The notes under the pieces: generated by a model | Databases searched by the model: none | Told to the model about the DNA's origin: nothing | Seen by the model: only the letters and a program-made list of their open reading frames with translations | Program-made: the position numbers and the translations under genes | Origin: Acarospora socialis | Lineage: Eukaryota; Ascomycota; Lecanoromycetes; Acarosporales; Acarosporaceae | Direction: 5' to 3' | NCBI GenBank assembly: GCA_025617375.2 | Contig: JAMYGW020000014.1 | Coordinates: 534,472-598,471 of the forward strand | Length of the DNA: 64,000 bases | Part shown: piece after piece, positions 1 through 12,770 of the stretch | Layout of the letters: the number at the start of each line of letters is the position of its first letter | How positions within the stretch are numbered: position 1 is the first letter of the stretch

Positions 1-414
1 TTCTAACGGTTGATCATCGCCTGCGAGAGATGAAACCTCGTTATGGCCCTATAGCGAATGCGGTAGATTACCTTCGTTTGCGGTAGGTGAATCTCGACGG
101 TCATCGGCGGCTTCCATAGAGCTTAAAGAGCACAGCGGAGTACCAATGTGAGGAGGCTCAGGGGATGGTGTACATTCGTCATCCTTAGGATAACATTTTG
201 AAAACAGTAAAGAGCTCGTATAATGAGAATCTGTTATATAACCAGACCTTCACTCTATGCGTAACGGACCCACAAAGGTTCTTAATGTATCTAGAAGTTC
301 TATCACTATACTTCCTATCAGCTGACGTAAAGTGACTAGATGGACTGGGTAAGGTAGTAAATCAGTCATTCCTTCGTTCCTTAGATAATGTTCAGACAAT
401 ATATTCATTTGCAC
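1..414. other. No gene recognised (downstream of NRPS relic)
   Basis: I see no convincing coding pattern here on either strand. The stretch follows the end of the last recognisable NRPS epimerization domain. It could hold mutated remains of a further condensation domain or 3' flanking DNA. The window edge prevents a decision. Confidence 0.4.
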
Positions 415-639
415 TTACAAGAGCGAGGCATTGTTGTGGCGTGAAAGAATATCCGCGACCTGTTGGGGTGTCTGACAACGGAAGGGCCTTAACCTATTTA
501 GGAGCAGCGACGGGTACCCATCGGTCTGTTGGGCCCCGACATCACAATACAGCAGATGGGCAGATGGGAGGCTTGTAGAATCCGTGACAGAAATAATTAG
601 CACTACTCGCTGGCCCAGGAACAGTTCCGACGTCCACGC

Positions 640-3600
640 TATCTATACAGGCTTCACCATGTCCACCAAAGTCTTCTCAAAAGTCCGAATCCATGCCTCA
701 ATCTTGTCTTAATGACGGACGCGCGAGTTGTACTTGAAGTCGGCATACACCTGACCCCTCTCGATGAAGATGACGACATCGAGGACGCCGACCGTGTCGA
801 TTGTAGCCATCCCGGGAGGTTTGCAGTTGTCTGGGAGCTTCACGGCTTCCAGCAGAGACAGTTCTCGCTCCAGCTGCTGGAATTGACCCAGGAAGTTGAA
901 CTTGATCTTCATTCGATCACTCAGGAAGGCTTTCCGACCCCTTTCGTTCAGATACTTCGATGCGAAGTAGGACCAGACCTGGCGAGGCGTATTCGCAGAC
1001 TGTCCTTTGTCTTGAAGACGAAATCGAGTACGTCATCCTCTTCGGATGTGTCGATTTGTACGGGAAACACTGTCGTGAACCAGCCCACTGTCCGGGAAAG
1101 GTCGATCGACTCATCCCAGCCTTCACGGCCGTGGCCTTCGGTGAAAATAGGTGGAACTGAGCGGTCTCGGAATACACGACTGAACGAGTAGCTCAAGGCC
1201 CCCATCATAAGCTCATGCGGCCGAATTTGAAGCCTTGCGGTGCAGGAACCGAGGACGGCCGAGCTGGTGGGCTTGTCGAGGAAGAACTGTTTTCGGGTGT
1301 ACGCCTCCTTGCCTGGTACTGACTCTTCTGTTCCCCAGTAGTTCGGGGGTGGGTGGTATGGCGCATGATTCAGCGCAACCTCAGGTTCCAGGTTTTTCAC
1401 TGCGTAATCTCTCTGCAGGCGGCACCACTCCTGGAATGATGTAATCGGAGAAGAGACAAACTCTCCTCGTATCAGGAGATCTTCCAAGTCCTGGAAAAGT
1501 AACCGCCATGATACGAAATCAATGACAAGGTGATGAGCTGTGATGAACAGGGTCTGCTGGTCGTCGTCTTCGGAAGAGAGCAGCCACCAAGGATGGTCCG
1601 TTCTCGATATCAATGCTGGCACGACACTCTGCAATGGCATCGGCCTTTTGCGACTCACTAGATCTGTCGAAGCGCTTGAACAGAAGCGAGTCTTTCGTAC
1701 TTTCATAGACGTATTGCACCCAAGCACCGGTCTCATCGCGACAGAAACGAGCCCGCAGCATTGAATGTTTTGCAACTAGTCGGTGGAGAGCATCAGTGAT
1801 TGGTTGAGATGCGATTGGTCTCGTTATGCCAAGGTAAAACGGCAGATCCGCCCAATCAAGGCCTTCAGGTCTTGTATCGAAATGGTATTGTTGGATCGGC
1901 GACAGACTGAATTGGCCGCCAGAGTCAGTAGTCGTATTGGCAACCAGCGGACGGCTTCCCATTGTCTGCACATCCAGGGAGCTGGTGAGCTTTTCAATGG
2001 TGTTTTTCAGCTTGAAGTCTCTCGTAGGGATATGCAAGCCTTGCAAGCGTGCTGCTGCCGAGACCTGCATGGCAGATATGGAGTCGCCCCCCAGGCTGAA
2101 GAAGTTGTCGTCTAGACCAATCTCAGTGGTGATGTTCAAGACTCGCGCCCATATCTGTGCCAATGTGCGTTCCACCTGGCTCGTCGGCACTCGTTTCGGC
2201 AGGGTCCTTTGCGTGCTCATGGAAGTTAAGTCGGACCTGGTGAATGAGCTTCCTTTGGCCCGCAAACGGCGGCGATCCATCTTTCCCGTCGTCGTCATCG
2301 GCGCGCTTTCCAATCCTATGTACGCGCTAGGAATCATGTGTGGCGGTAACACTTTCGCCAGTCTCTCGTCCAGACCAGCCACCATTTCTCGCACTTCCGC
2401 GGCGCATTCGTCTGCCGATTGGAGCAGAGCCTTTCCCGGGCAGATGAAAGCAACCAGCATAGGCTTGCTAGCATCTCGAAGCTTGATAACCTCCGCTGCC
2501 AACTCGACGCCGCCTCGGTGGTTTGGAGAAGGGCTGTTCAAGAGTCGCCGTACGTGGTACTCGACCTCACCCAGCTCGACCCGCTGGCCGTTGATTTTCA
2601 CCTGACTGTCCTAACGTCCGAAGCATACGAGGGTGCCATGAGGATCGTAACGCACAAGGTCTCCGGTTTTATAAAGACGGCCACGGCGGCCACCTTCTTT
2701 CAGCCAAGGCGGGCTTCCACAAACGCTGCCGATGTCCGAGCTTTATCGTGGAGATATCCTCTGGCCAAGAGATTGCCTTCGATCAGCAACTCATCGACTG
2801 CTCCGATTGGTACGAGGTTGTCGTGATTTTCCGGGTCCACCGCCCACACCACGCATCTTATGGTTTTGCCAATGGTTTGGGCTGGTACGCTCTTCCCCGT
2901 CAGAACCTGCATTACACATAGAACTGCACATTCTATTAGCCCATAAACATTCAGGAGCCTTGGAAGGTACACCCATCTTTCGGTGTCTGTGGTCAACACT
3001 TGCTCACCTCCTAACGCTAGGGTTCTGAGGGTTAGAACCTGATCCGGCCGCAGAAGGCGAGCGATGGATGGAGTAGCGAACATTTTGTTGGCGCTCATTT
3101 CATTGATGCTCTCTGCCAGCCGTCGGAGTCTAGATTCATCCGACGGGATGTAAATGCATCCTCTATAGACGAGAATGGTCAGGATCTCCATTATGGAAGC
3201 ATCGAAAGCATACGACGCGAATTGGAAGAATCTTGTACCCTGGTTCAGACTCAACTCGGCCCCATGAGCGAAAAGGCTTGTACTTGCCGCCCCATGCTCC
3301 ATCACCACACCTTTGGGCATCCCAGTGCTGCCGGACGTGAAGATGATATATGCCGCCGATGGAGGAGTGAGGCTGACATCGGTGAATGTGCGCTTCAGAA
3401 CTCTTCCACAACGAGTCAGAAGATCTTCAGGCTGAACTGTAGGGTACCCTTGCTGCTGTGCGAACTTCTGATGTCTTCTGGATGTGACAATGATGGTTGG
3501 CCATATGTCTGCAAGAATCAATCGTGCGTGGTCTTCTGCTTGATCAACATCAACTGGGACGAAAACACCACCAGCTTTCATGACGCCGAGCATGGCGACA

Positions 3601-3995
3601 GGCATCCACATCGACTTCTCAAAACACACTGGAACTATCATTTCCGGCCCGACTCCAAGCTCAAAGAGATACTGCGCCAGTTGGTTTGAAAAGTCATCGA
3701 GACGTCCAGAGGTTAATTTCCCATCCCATGCATGAACAGCAGGCGCAAGGGGTTGCTGGCGCGCCATATCCACAATCAGGTCGTGTATGCACGCGTTGGC
3801 TGATGCTGGCAATGCTGCGTTCCACCGCCAGAGGTCGCGTAAGTCCTCCGCACTTGCAAAGCTGATGTCGCGTATCCGTTTCATCTGGCCACTCTCTGCC
3901 AATACCTGTTGCAGGATGTGCTCAAACTGCTGGAGCATACGACTCACTACCCACTCTTCTACAACTGAGAAGTCGAAACTAGCCAGAATTCGCAT
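640..3995 (-). other. NRPS module 3: A3-T3-E3 (degenerate)
   Basis: A3 is the longest open stretch of the gene (431 codons, 2,700-3,995). It has IIFTSGSTGMPKGVVM, FASYAFDASIMEI and TLALGGEQVL, but A5 has decayed to YGLIECA. After a TAG at 2,611 it continues with KINGQRVELGEVEYHVR and GKMDRRRLR. The carrier core FFSLGGDSISAMQV carries its serine near 2,080-2,082. The epimerization domain runs from SPIQQYHFD (about 1,905) through HHLVIDFVSWR, EGHGREGW, SRTVGWFTT and FNFLGQFQQLE. A frame change near 1,590 separates its two halves. Confidence 0.9.
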
Positions 3996-4016
3996 GCCCT
4001 GCTCTTCTAGCTGACA

Positions 4017-5133
4017 CTAGACCGTGAGAACATACGTGCTGAAGTTTGCCATTGTGTCTACCTCTTCATCTACCAAGTCCTTCCTGAGCACAAAAAGACC
4101 TGAGTTGTCAGACTCCGAGTTTGCCGGTTGAACAACCAGCAATGTTTGGAATCGACATGCCAGACTAGCGAGTTCACTGACCCGTCGGATACGGCGAAGA
4201 CCTGTTTGTTCGAAGGGAACCATGTCCGCTGCTTGATTCTGAACATTTTCCAGCAGATCCCCCACCGGTTGGTCCCAGTTGAGCGTAATTTGAACCGGCA
4301 CTGTTGCGATTGTGGGCGCCAGTATCCGCTCGAGTCCAGCTACGGGGGCCTGTCGTCTCGAGACTAACACTCCGAACACTGCATCGCTCGCGGTACTGCG
4401 CTTTACAGCAAGAATACTCCATGCTGATCGGATGGTAGTCGACACTGTGAAACTGCTTCGGCTCCATAGAAGACACTATATCTGGTGTCCGAGATTACGG
4501 TTGGCGCGTGGGGTATATGCTGACGACGGCAGGGCCGGGAACGGTTCCGTCTCCAATTGCTCAAATTCACTTTCCCAATAGGCCTCGGCCAATGCGTCGT
4601 CCATCGTGGTCAAATGCTTGACGAAAGCCTGGAATAGAACCGGTGCAGGGCTCGAGCCACGTTCGTAGTGACTTCGAACTCTGTCGAAAAGCAGCATCAC
4701 CGACCATCCGTGGTACAAAGCATGGTGTACGGTCCAGATGAAGGAAGCTTTGCCCGATTTGAGATCTCGAACGAGACCTGTCCGTGAAAGCGGTTCACCT
4801 AGTCCCATCGTTCGGCGCTGATCCTCTTCAATATGTGTCGACATCGTCTCCAGATAGCCAATGGTTCCGGTCTTGCTCTGCTACCACTTGATAGATTCCA
4901 TGCCCTGATAGCTAGGCGAATGTCGTTCGCAAGATAGGCAGCTTCTCAACTGCGTGATCCCACGCTTCGGTGAAACGGGAGAAATCGACGTCAGGATGCA
5001 GTTCCTGTATGAAATGAGTATGTAATTGCCCTCCTGCTGCATGCTCAAGGTGAGGAGGCCCGCTTGGAGCGGCGTACAGGGGAAAATGTCCTGAATCTAT
5101 GCTGTTTTGCATAGTGACGCCACATCTCGTCAA
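4017..5133 (-). other. NRPS condensation domain between modules 2 and 3 (degenerate)
   Basis: The start of the domain is visible in shifted frames near 5,040-5,130 and continues with GGQLHTHFIQELHPDVD. The active-site motif at about 4,710-4,750 reads HHALYHGWS. The family has HHxxxDG, so the structural aspartate is now histidine. It continues with FVKHL and YWESEFEQLE, then SAWSILA (about 4,400-4,425). It ends at a TAG (4,017-4,019) where the family glutamine of the linker would be. The reading then resumes into A3. Confidence 0.82.
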
Positions 5134-7200
5134 ATGGCGGCTTCGTCGAGGCTGGAGCCCAGCAGAGAGAATGGAGGGATGTCTTCATCGCGGGAATCGT
5201 GGTCAACCTCCACATACCCTGCCAGTTCAGCAAGGTTTGGATGTCGTAGAATGTCGGCTACGTGGAGTAGGAGGCCCTCTTCCCTCGCAGCAGCAGCTAG
5301 TCGCATGGCCTTGATTGAGTCTCCACCAAGGTGTAGGAAGCTGTCATCTAGACTGATGGAATTGGCGTTCAGGTTCAAAACTTTGGCCCATAGGGACTGC
5401 ATCCGCAATTCTCGCTGAGTACTCGGAGCTCGCCGCGCACGCGGTGATATGCTCAGCACGTTCCGTGCAGCTATGCCCTTCCATGTGAGTGACGTACCCA
5501 TCGCACGCAGTTGGCGGCGGTCGACTTTTTCCGAACTCAGTTTCGGTACTCTTTGTAGAGGTAAGAAGGCACTAGGAAGCATATATAGTGACACTGAATC
5601 TACCACTCGCTTTGTTAAAAAGGCCGCAATTCGACGGACCGCCTCAATACACTCTCCCTCTGGTCTGGCATGAGCCCCACCTGGATAGATGAAGAGTACA
5701 AGTTAGGGCTGCTTTTTGTCTTGAGGGGTGGTCACTTCGGCCATAACGGCGCCTTCGAAAGCGTGAACAACGTCTGCTGCCTCCTATCGTTCTGAATAAG
5801 CACGATGAAGCAATTGATGCATATAGTCATCAATCGCGGTGATTCCGACGCGTTGGCCACGAATCTTGACCTGCGTGTCTTTACGGCCGATGAATGCAAG
5901 TGAACCGTCGGCGTTGTACCTGACCAGATCTCCTGTCTTGTACAGGCGACCGCAACGTCCTGAGCGACCATCCCCACCGCCCTGAAGCAGCCACGCGGGG
6001 CTTTTGACAAACGCTGCAGATGTTTGAGCAGGGATGTTGAAGTAACCCGACCCTACGATATGTCCTTCGAGCCAGAGCTCCCCAATTGCACCGATGGGAG
6101 CCAGCTCACCGTCGTTCGCAACGACCCAAGTCACAATGCCAATACCAGTACCGACTCTACGTTGGTGTTTACTGTTTGATTTGATTGGGGTTGATGTGCT
6201 GTTGATTGTACACTCAGCTGGTCCATAAGTATTGGTGAGCCGCACATGCTCTGGCCAGTGGGCATAGGCAGCCTCGGTCAGTGCCTCTCCTCTAAAGACC
6301 ACATGGGTGACATGAGGGACGTCGGAGTGCGAGAGTAACTCGGCGACGGACGGTGTGAGATCCAGATATGTTGCTCTCAATCTTCGGATCGAACCAGCGA
6401 GATCACGTTTTCGATCCAATTCTGACGGAATGCACACGCAGCCACCGGCATATAGAGTGTATAGGAGTTGGACCAGGCGGCGTCAAAGGCGTAGGATGCG
6501 AAATCGAAAACGCGGCACTCGGATGTGTATCCAAGTGGCGACCGTTGGTGTTTCATGGCGCTGCAGAAATTGCCGTTGGTTATCACCACCCCTTTCGGTG
6601 TTCCCGTACTCCCGGATGTGAAAACGATGTAGAGCTGATCTGTAGGATCAACCGATGAAAGCTTTTGGTAGACAGGCCAAGATTTTCCAGCTCCTTGCCT
6701 ACCGTAACCACCTTATAGGGCCCGAGTCGATTGGCCAGGGACGCGTTGTCTGTAGATAGAACCAGTCTTTAGGCTACCTCATCAACAATGCTTCGCAAAC
6801 GGTCTTCTGGCTGTGGGATGTCTAGATTGACCGACACAACGCCGGCCTTCATAACACCAAGTATAGCAACAGGCGTCCAGACCGACTTTTCGAAGCATAA
6901 GCATATGGGAGTCTCCCGCGCATTGCCTAGCTGTACGAGTTGCTGTGCAAGCTTGGTCGATAGTGCTTCGAGCTGCTGATATGTAAGCTCCCGGTCCCAG
7001 GCGCAAACTGCGGGTGCTTCGGGTTATCTCCGGGTAGCTACCGCAATCAGGTCATGCACACATCCCAGTACCGGCTCTGGTGCGACCGCATTGCGGAGCC
7101 AAATGTTATGGAGATCCAGCGCGCTTGCCACACTGATCTCACGCAGCCGCGTTCTATCATCCCAGGTCGAGACCTGGCGCAGGATGTGCTCAAATTAGTG
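5130..7200 (-). other. NRPS module 2: A2-T2 (degenerate)
   Basis: A2 begins with the linker SVASALDLHNIW near 7,120. The phosphate-binding loop is intact (FTSGSTGTPKGVV, about 6,585-6,630). A4 reads FASYAFDAAW, A5 YGPAECTINST, A7 YKTGDLVRY and A8 KIRGQRVGI. A10 (EKVDRRQLR) lies near 5,510-5,535. The carrier core LHLGGDSIKAMRL carries the phosphopantetheine serine near 5,316. No E domain follows. In-frame TAA codons at 7,195, 7,024 and 6,769 replace glutamines, and a frame change splits the domain near 6,400-6,450. Confidence 0.88.
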
Positions 7201-7425
7201 AGCTATACGCACAACCTGTGCCCTGTCGAAGACGGTGCTGTCGAAGCCGATAAACAGTCTCAGGCCTTGTTCTTGAGTTTGGCACTTGATTGTTAGCGCA
7301 CACTCCGCTTCGGCCTGGTCAACCGTCTTGTCTTCGGACAGCTCATCGCAAACAGTCAGAGTCGATTGTGAGTCTTCAGACAGTATCATCAGCAACGTCT
7401 GATACTGGTATGCACGCTCAGCTTC

Positions 7426-7970
7426 TCACTTATACTGCGAAGGCGTTGTGGGCCCATCCGCCGAAATATGCTCCATGTCTGTTTGTTTCTTATAAATATT
7501 CTTCAGAAACTCGCCCACTCGCCAATCCGACTCCAGTATCACACGTATCGGCACAGCCGTTGTGGTAGTGGATCCCACACTCGCCCCGGTACCCAACAGC
7601 CCCGGTCGATGCGCCAGTGGCCGTTCAGCCACCAGAATTCCAAATGTGGCTTCGTCCGAGTTGGCGTATCGAGCTGCTAGGATTGACCACGCAGCCGTAG
7701 TCTTCGTCGATTGGGTGAAATCAGACCTGCGCCAATCGAAGCCTTGATTATCGTGACATATGATACCATCAAGGCAGGGCCTGTAAGTGGGCGACGGCAA
7801 ACTGGGAAATTGTGCCGCTTCCGATCCTTCGAACTCTTTCTCCCAAAACTCGACTCCAATATCCTCGTGGAAGCCAGTACGGTAAGTGAAAAACGCGTCG
7901 TACAAGGAACGATCATCTTGTTCCCGGCTCGACTTTGCCGCTGTTGTTGGTTTGAAGGTTGATACTCAGT
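7426..7970 (-). other. Partial NRPS condensation domain (C-terminal half only)
   Basis: A 159-residue open stretch matches the second half of a C domain. It has FWEKEFEGSEAAQFP, AAWSILAARY and then FGILVAERPL and VPIRVILESDW. The N-terminal half with the catalytic histidines is missing between this segment and the preceding C domain, and no carrier domain separates the two. Either a T domain and half a C domain were deleted, or two C domains fused. It leads directly into the A2 linker. Confidence 0.75.
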
Positions 7971-8049
7971 AGGTATTCAATCGCGTCGCAGATCATGCTA
8001 GCAACCCCTTGAGATGTGTCCAGGCTCAGGAAGGCGTTTTGGTAGACGA

Positions 8050-9250
8050 GGCTAATATCTGTGCTGGCTCCACTGATTCCCGCGACAAGAGTAACGTCAA
8101 ACTGTTCAAATCCATGTCAGTAATGTAGCTGTGACAATCGTGTCTCAGGCGGAGCTTCGAATCTCGTCTGGATCCGCACTCTCAACTTCGTGGAAGCTGA
8201 CATCACCTTCCTAGTGCTTCTCATTCTGGCGCGATTCGCGGACAGTTATGGCCGTGTTGAACAAGGGCCTGGCCCCCAGACCTAGCTTCCGCTGGATGTC
8301 TGCAAGACTGGTAGTTGATAAGTCAGCTGATCGACGGACCGTGCGAACGTGGTTGAGACCACTTCGCGGGCGATGCCATCGAGGTCGATGCGGCCTATCA
8401 GGACATTGATCAACGGTCTCACTGTATTCTCGATGCCATTGATGGGTATATCACGACTTGACGCCAATAGCCGAAATTCCTTGACACAGTATATTGAGAC
8501 AGAACAAGAGCCCGGAAGACCTGTATGAAAACAGAGCGTGTAATTCCCTGGCTCTGGCAGAAGGAGTGGAGGTCAGATGTGACACTGGACGGAAGCGTTA
8601 TTCGACCTTGACCCGATTGCGAACGAACGGGCAATCCCACGGCGTTTCCTGACGGAAAGCGACATCTCTGAGCGCTGGCCAAGAGTCGCGTCCAAAACGC
8701 GAGACTGTTTGACTTGCGCACACGTGCCATGTGCTGGATGAACTGGCCGAACGGTACATTCACTGACAGACCTCTGCCACGATAGGCCTTCGAGAGATCA
8801 CCCATCAAGATTTGGATAGATGCAGCGTCAATCAGTGCATGTGTCACGTCGAGTCGGCCAGCCACGTCGCCATTCGAGGCTCGGCAGATTGTAAAGGCGT
8901 GCTGTGGTTCCCCAGCAGTAAAGCTAGGCCGTTTCTGCTCTTGTAATGCATCTGCTGGTCGCTTAGAATCTGACTGTATCAGCCAAACCTTGGGAGAGTG
9001 ATCTCGAAGTAGCACCTGGATGAAACTACAAACGTCGAGGCGCTCTAGGATCACCGTGGACAAAATCGAGTGGTGTGCAACCACGCTTCTCCATGCCGCC
9101 TCGAGTTGGATCGGCAAAATCGGGCCTCCACCCTCAGCAACACACTCCCATATAAAGTAATTTGCATAGGATGCCGTCCCTTCGCTGATGCTAAAAGGAT
9201 GCCTTCCTGTAGTGACGTACAGGGGTAGATGTCCTTCACCGTGGGCACCG
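8050..9250 (-). other. NRPS condensation domain after E1 (degenerate)
   Basis: The C1 motif reads DIYPCTSLQEGILLA at about 9,190-9,235, which is the form found in C domains that accept a D-residue from an upstream E domain. The active-site region reads THALIDAAS rather than HHxxxDG. The order continues with the GRD-IPINGIENTV segment (about 8,400-8,460) and LFNTAITVRE (about 8,240). Several frame changes are needed to follow it, so it is not functional. Confidence 0.8.
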
Positions 9251-9269
9251 GAACGCCCGCCCCGGGTAG

Positions 9270-12200
9270 CGTTCTACCAACCAACCTATCGAACTCATCG
9301 TAGGTCGATGGTAGCAGAGGGAAATTAACTCGGGGCGAAGGAAGCTCCGGGCAGCGATTGTCAACTGCTGCGCGAATCCGGTCATCCATGCTTCCAGTTG
9401 AGGTTGGTGCAACATCTTTTGATGGACTCCAAAGGAGATGCTCATGCGACCCTTGGCGACCCCCACGATGACTTCAATCAAACAGAACCTTTTTGTCGCC
9501 GCAGACATGCTCAGCGATCTTCCGGAGCCACCCGACCTTTCTTCAAGCTGGAAGAGCCCATTTACGTTCTCCAGCTGCTGATATACGCCGGTGAAGTTGA
9601 GCCTCAGTTCAGGGACGCGGTGCTTTCCGAGAACTCGACAGCCTTTGGCGGCAGTATATCGGTAGTTGAAATACGGACGACCTTTGCCGGGAACGCGACG
9701 TCGAATGTCCTTGGCGATTCTCACTGAGTCAACTATGTCTTGCTTGGTCTCTATTGGAATCTGAAGAGGGTGCATTGTCGTGAACCAGCCCACAGTTTCC
9801 GAAAGATCGACTTCAACTTGACCTAGAGGCTCCCTACCATGGCCTTCTAGGTGTACTGGGGGCGACTGACGGTCGGGAAAGGTTTGTCGGAAAGAATGAG
9901 CCATTGCCGTCACCAAGGAATCGGTGACTTCGGTGCCGAAAGGCTGGTTGCTCTGGCCAAGCAAGAAATTGGTTGTTTCGACATCAAGATGTGTGCTGTA
10001 GTGTCTGGTACTCTCCTGCGTATTTTCGGTGGCGGACAGGCCCCGATACTCCAGGTTCGGACCGGTAAATGGGAAGGGAAGGACTTGATCAAGCGATAGT
10101 GATTGAGCCTCCACTCGCTGCAGTCCATGCCAAGCGTGGAACGACGTTGTCCGATGCGCTAGTGTCTCCTCCTTCTTGATGATACGTTCGATATCATGCC
10201 ACAACACACGCCACGATACCAGGTCGACGACTAGGTGATGAGCCGCAAGGAAAAGGAACTGTGTCCCTTCTGCATCGGTGAAGAGGTCAGCTGCAAAAAT
10301 TGGGCCAATTAAGATGTTCAGAGTCTTTTGCCGAGCTTACACGAGCCTGTCGACTTCTGCCATTGATTGCACAGAGTGCTCGCTGAATGCAAACGTACTT
10401 GAGCCATTCTCTTAGATAATCTGCTCCCACTCGCCCCCTTCATTCTGCCGAAAGCGTACGCGAAGCATCGAGTGTCGACCAACCACAGCTTGTAACGCTG
10501 TCCGGATGGCATCATTCGGGACCGTCTCCCGGAGCTTCAAGAGAAAACCATGATTGAAGTGGTTGAGTCCATCTGGATGAAACTCGAAAAACATCTGCTG
10601 TATCGGTGATAGCTTCCAGGCGATGCGTTCGAGCTCTTCCTCTGTGGGAGAAGGCAGGTATGTCATACTGGTATTGAGCGCTGCAATTCTCTGAATTGTT
10701 TGCTCTCGGAGCATTTCTCCTACTGCAAGAGAAATGCCTCGAGCCCTACATCGGGAGATGACTTGCATAGCGGTGATGGAATCCCCGCCGATTCGCATAA
10801 ATGACGAGTCCGTCGAGATGTAGTCTGGGCCCATCTCGAGTACCTCCGCCCAAACCTCCACGAGGATCTTTCTGACATTGTTGGACGGTGCAAGCTTCTC
10901 AAGCTGCTCGCTTCTTAGAGTATGAGGGTAGAAAGTCGTACGCCCCATTTCACGCAGCTGGCGTCGGTCTGTCTTACCGTGGTTCGCAATTGGCACCTGC
11001 ATGACCGGGATGGATGCATTGGGAACCATATACGAAGGCAGAACCTCGGCTAACCGCTCGTGTAGTCCATCGACCAGCTGACGCACTGCTCTTGCACATG
11101 CTTCCTCCGGTTGAGTTGCCTCTATCCCCTTATAGGCGGTACTGGGTGAACAAAGGCAACTAAAGTTGGGCTACCACTGCCTTCAGGCACGATCACCTCT
11201 GCCACTACGAGGCCGTCGAGGAGTTTAGAACGGCAAGCATCATCAAGGTGTCGACGGATGTGATGCTCGATTTCAACCAGCTCGACTCGCTGCCCCCGAA
11301 TTTTGATCTGGTTGTCCTTACGGCCGGCGAATGCGAGGGTGCCGTCAGAATTGTAACGCACAAGGTTTCCTGTTTTGTATAGTTCGGCTAGGGAGGCCAG
11401 AATGGCTAGGGCATCCTTGAAGTAACTAAGAAGGATCTTGAACAAACGCTTCACCAGTGCGATTGATATAACCTTGGCCGACTAGAGCTTCTCAAGCCAA
11501 AATTCACCAAGCGTGCCGACAGGCGCCAATGTCGGACTTTCGGAAGCAGTCAAAATCCAATTTGCACTGGCGAGACCTCTGCCAATAAACATATCACCGC
11601 GCTGTAGAGTACTGGCATCCGTAGCCGTCGAGACGACAGTGCATTCGGTAGGACCGTACACGCTTAGCTTTTGTACGTGTGCGGGCCAGGACTGGAAATC
11701 GATCCATTGCTGGGGCTCGCCACCCAGGGCCACACATCTAACTGGTGGAAGGTTCTCTAGATACAAGAGTCGGGCAACTGATGGGTCAAAAATATGACCG
11801 TCGCGTTGAATCGAGCCATCGAAGCTTCCAAATCAATCTTGCGTTCCGCCTCCGAGGGAACGCAAAGACATGCGACATGAGAAAGTGCCTGTAACACGTT
11901 GAACCAGGCAATATCGAAGCTATATGACGCAATATCGTAGATGCGCTCGCCGAGGCCAATCCCAGAAACAAGCCCATGGTGTTTGATCGCGGTCGAAAAC
12001 AAAGAAGGTGTAATAACGGCGCCCTTCGGAGAGCCCGTACTTCGTGACGTAAAAAGGACTATCAACTTGTGAGAAGGACGGCCGATTGGCAAGATGGGAA
12101 CCGGGAGCGTTTCCATGGCTACCAGTTGCTCTTCCCCAATCACAACCACGTCACATTCGCCGATGCGTCTCGCCATCAACCGGTTCGATTCCGATGATAC

Positions 12201-12651
12201 GATCAGCCTCGGGCTCACTTGTCCCACGATAATCTTCAAACGTTTCTCTGACTGTGTGATGTCCATGGCGACCGATACGACACCAGCCTTCATAACACCT
12301 AACATCGCAACGGCCGTCCACTTTGACTTCTCAAAACACAGCGGTACCATGGTCTCGGAAGCAAGCTTTTGGTTGACCAGATGACGTGCGAGACGGGTTG
12401 ACAAGTCGTCTACCTCCTAGTAAGTGAGGCTACCATCCCAAGCGCATATTGCCGGTGCGTCTGGCTGCTTCTTTGCTGTTTTGCGAGATCAAGTCGTGCA
12501 CGCACGTCTCTTCTGCAGCTGGCACCGTGGCGTTCCACCCCCAGATATCTTTCAAGTCCTGTGAAGACATTGCTGCTGCAACATCAGCCATCGAACGTGA
12601 CGGACAGGACCCAGCCAGTTGCCGTGTGACGAAACTGAACTGTTCGATCAT
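9270..12651 (-). other. NRPS module 1: A1-T1-E1 (degenerate)
   Basis: The linker that precedes fungal A domains (DLKDIWGWNATVP) lies at 12,430-12,651, followed by A1. The A3 phosphate-binding loop reads FTSRSTGSPKG, with Arg replacing the usual Gly. A5 reads YGPTECTVVST. A7/A8 ([17 protein letters not shown]) lie at about 11,270-11,390, and A10 (GKTDRRQL) near 10,960-10,985. The carrier core (MRIGGDSITAMQV) is at about 10,760-10,800. The epimerization domain follows from about 10,620. It shows SPIQQ, HHLVVDLVSWR, EGHGRE, ETVGWFTT, GKGRPYFNYRY and LNFTGVYQQLE, so this module would have presented a D-residue. Stops at 12,417 and 10,412 and several frame changes break it. Confidence 0.88.
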
Positions 12652-12770
12652 TCTCTGCGCCTTTCAAGAGTCAAGGACCGTGAGTCGGAGATGGCGACCA
12701 TCCTGATACCGGTCTTATTGAGAAAGCATTGAACGGTCAGCGCGTAAGATGAGCGGCCAACGTCGGTCTC

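Larger units (their letters stand above)
415..12770 (-). pseudogene. Decayed multimodular nonribosomal peptide synthetase
   Basis: This is a fungal NRPS, a cytosolic assembly line that activates amino acids as adenylates, loads them on carrier domains and joins them. Reading 5' to 3' on the minus strand I recognise: the end of a condensation (C) domain (about 12,700-12,770), A1-T1-E1, a C domain, half of another C domain, A2-T2, C, then A3-T3-E3. Carrier cores read GGDSI in all three T domains. Adenylation motifs such as TSGSTG-PKG, YGP(A/T)EC and KIRGQRV are visible. The gene is not functional: no frame stays open beyond about 430 codons. At least seven in-frame stops fall where the family has glutamine (TAA/TAG at 2611, 4017, 6769, 7024, 7195, 10412, 12417). 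Frameshifts interrupt every module. The order A-T-E-C-A-T-C-A-T-E resembles that of known cyclic tetrapeptide synthetases such as HTS1, but the final modules are absent and the product cannot be inferred. The ABC transporter next door, divergently oriented, fits an export role. The 3' end may lie beyond the left edge. Confidence 0.93.

Noticed and set aside
712-1191. Plus-strand open frame of 159 codons opposite the NRPS
   Set aside because: It is the shadow of the epimerization domain on the other strand and has no family pattern of its own.
415-12770. Naming the NRPS as HC-toxin or apicidin synthetase
   Set aside because: Only the domain order is similar. Terminal modules and partner genes (fatty acid synthase, epimerase-type genes) are not seen, and A-domain specificity cannot be read from decayed domains.
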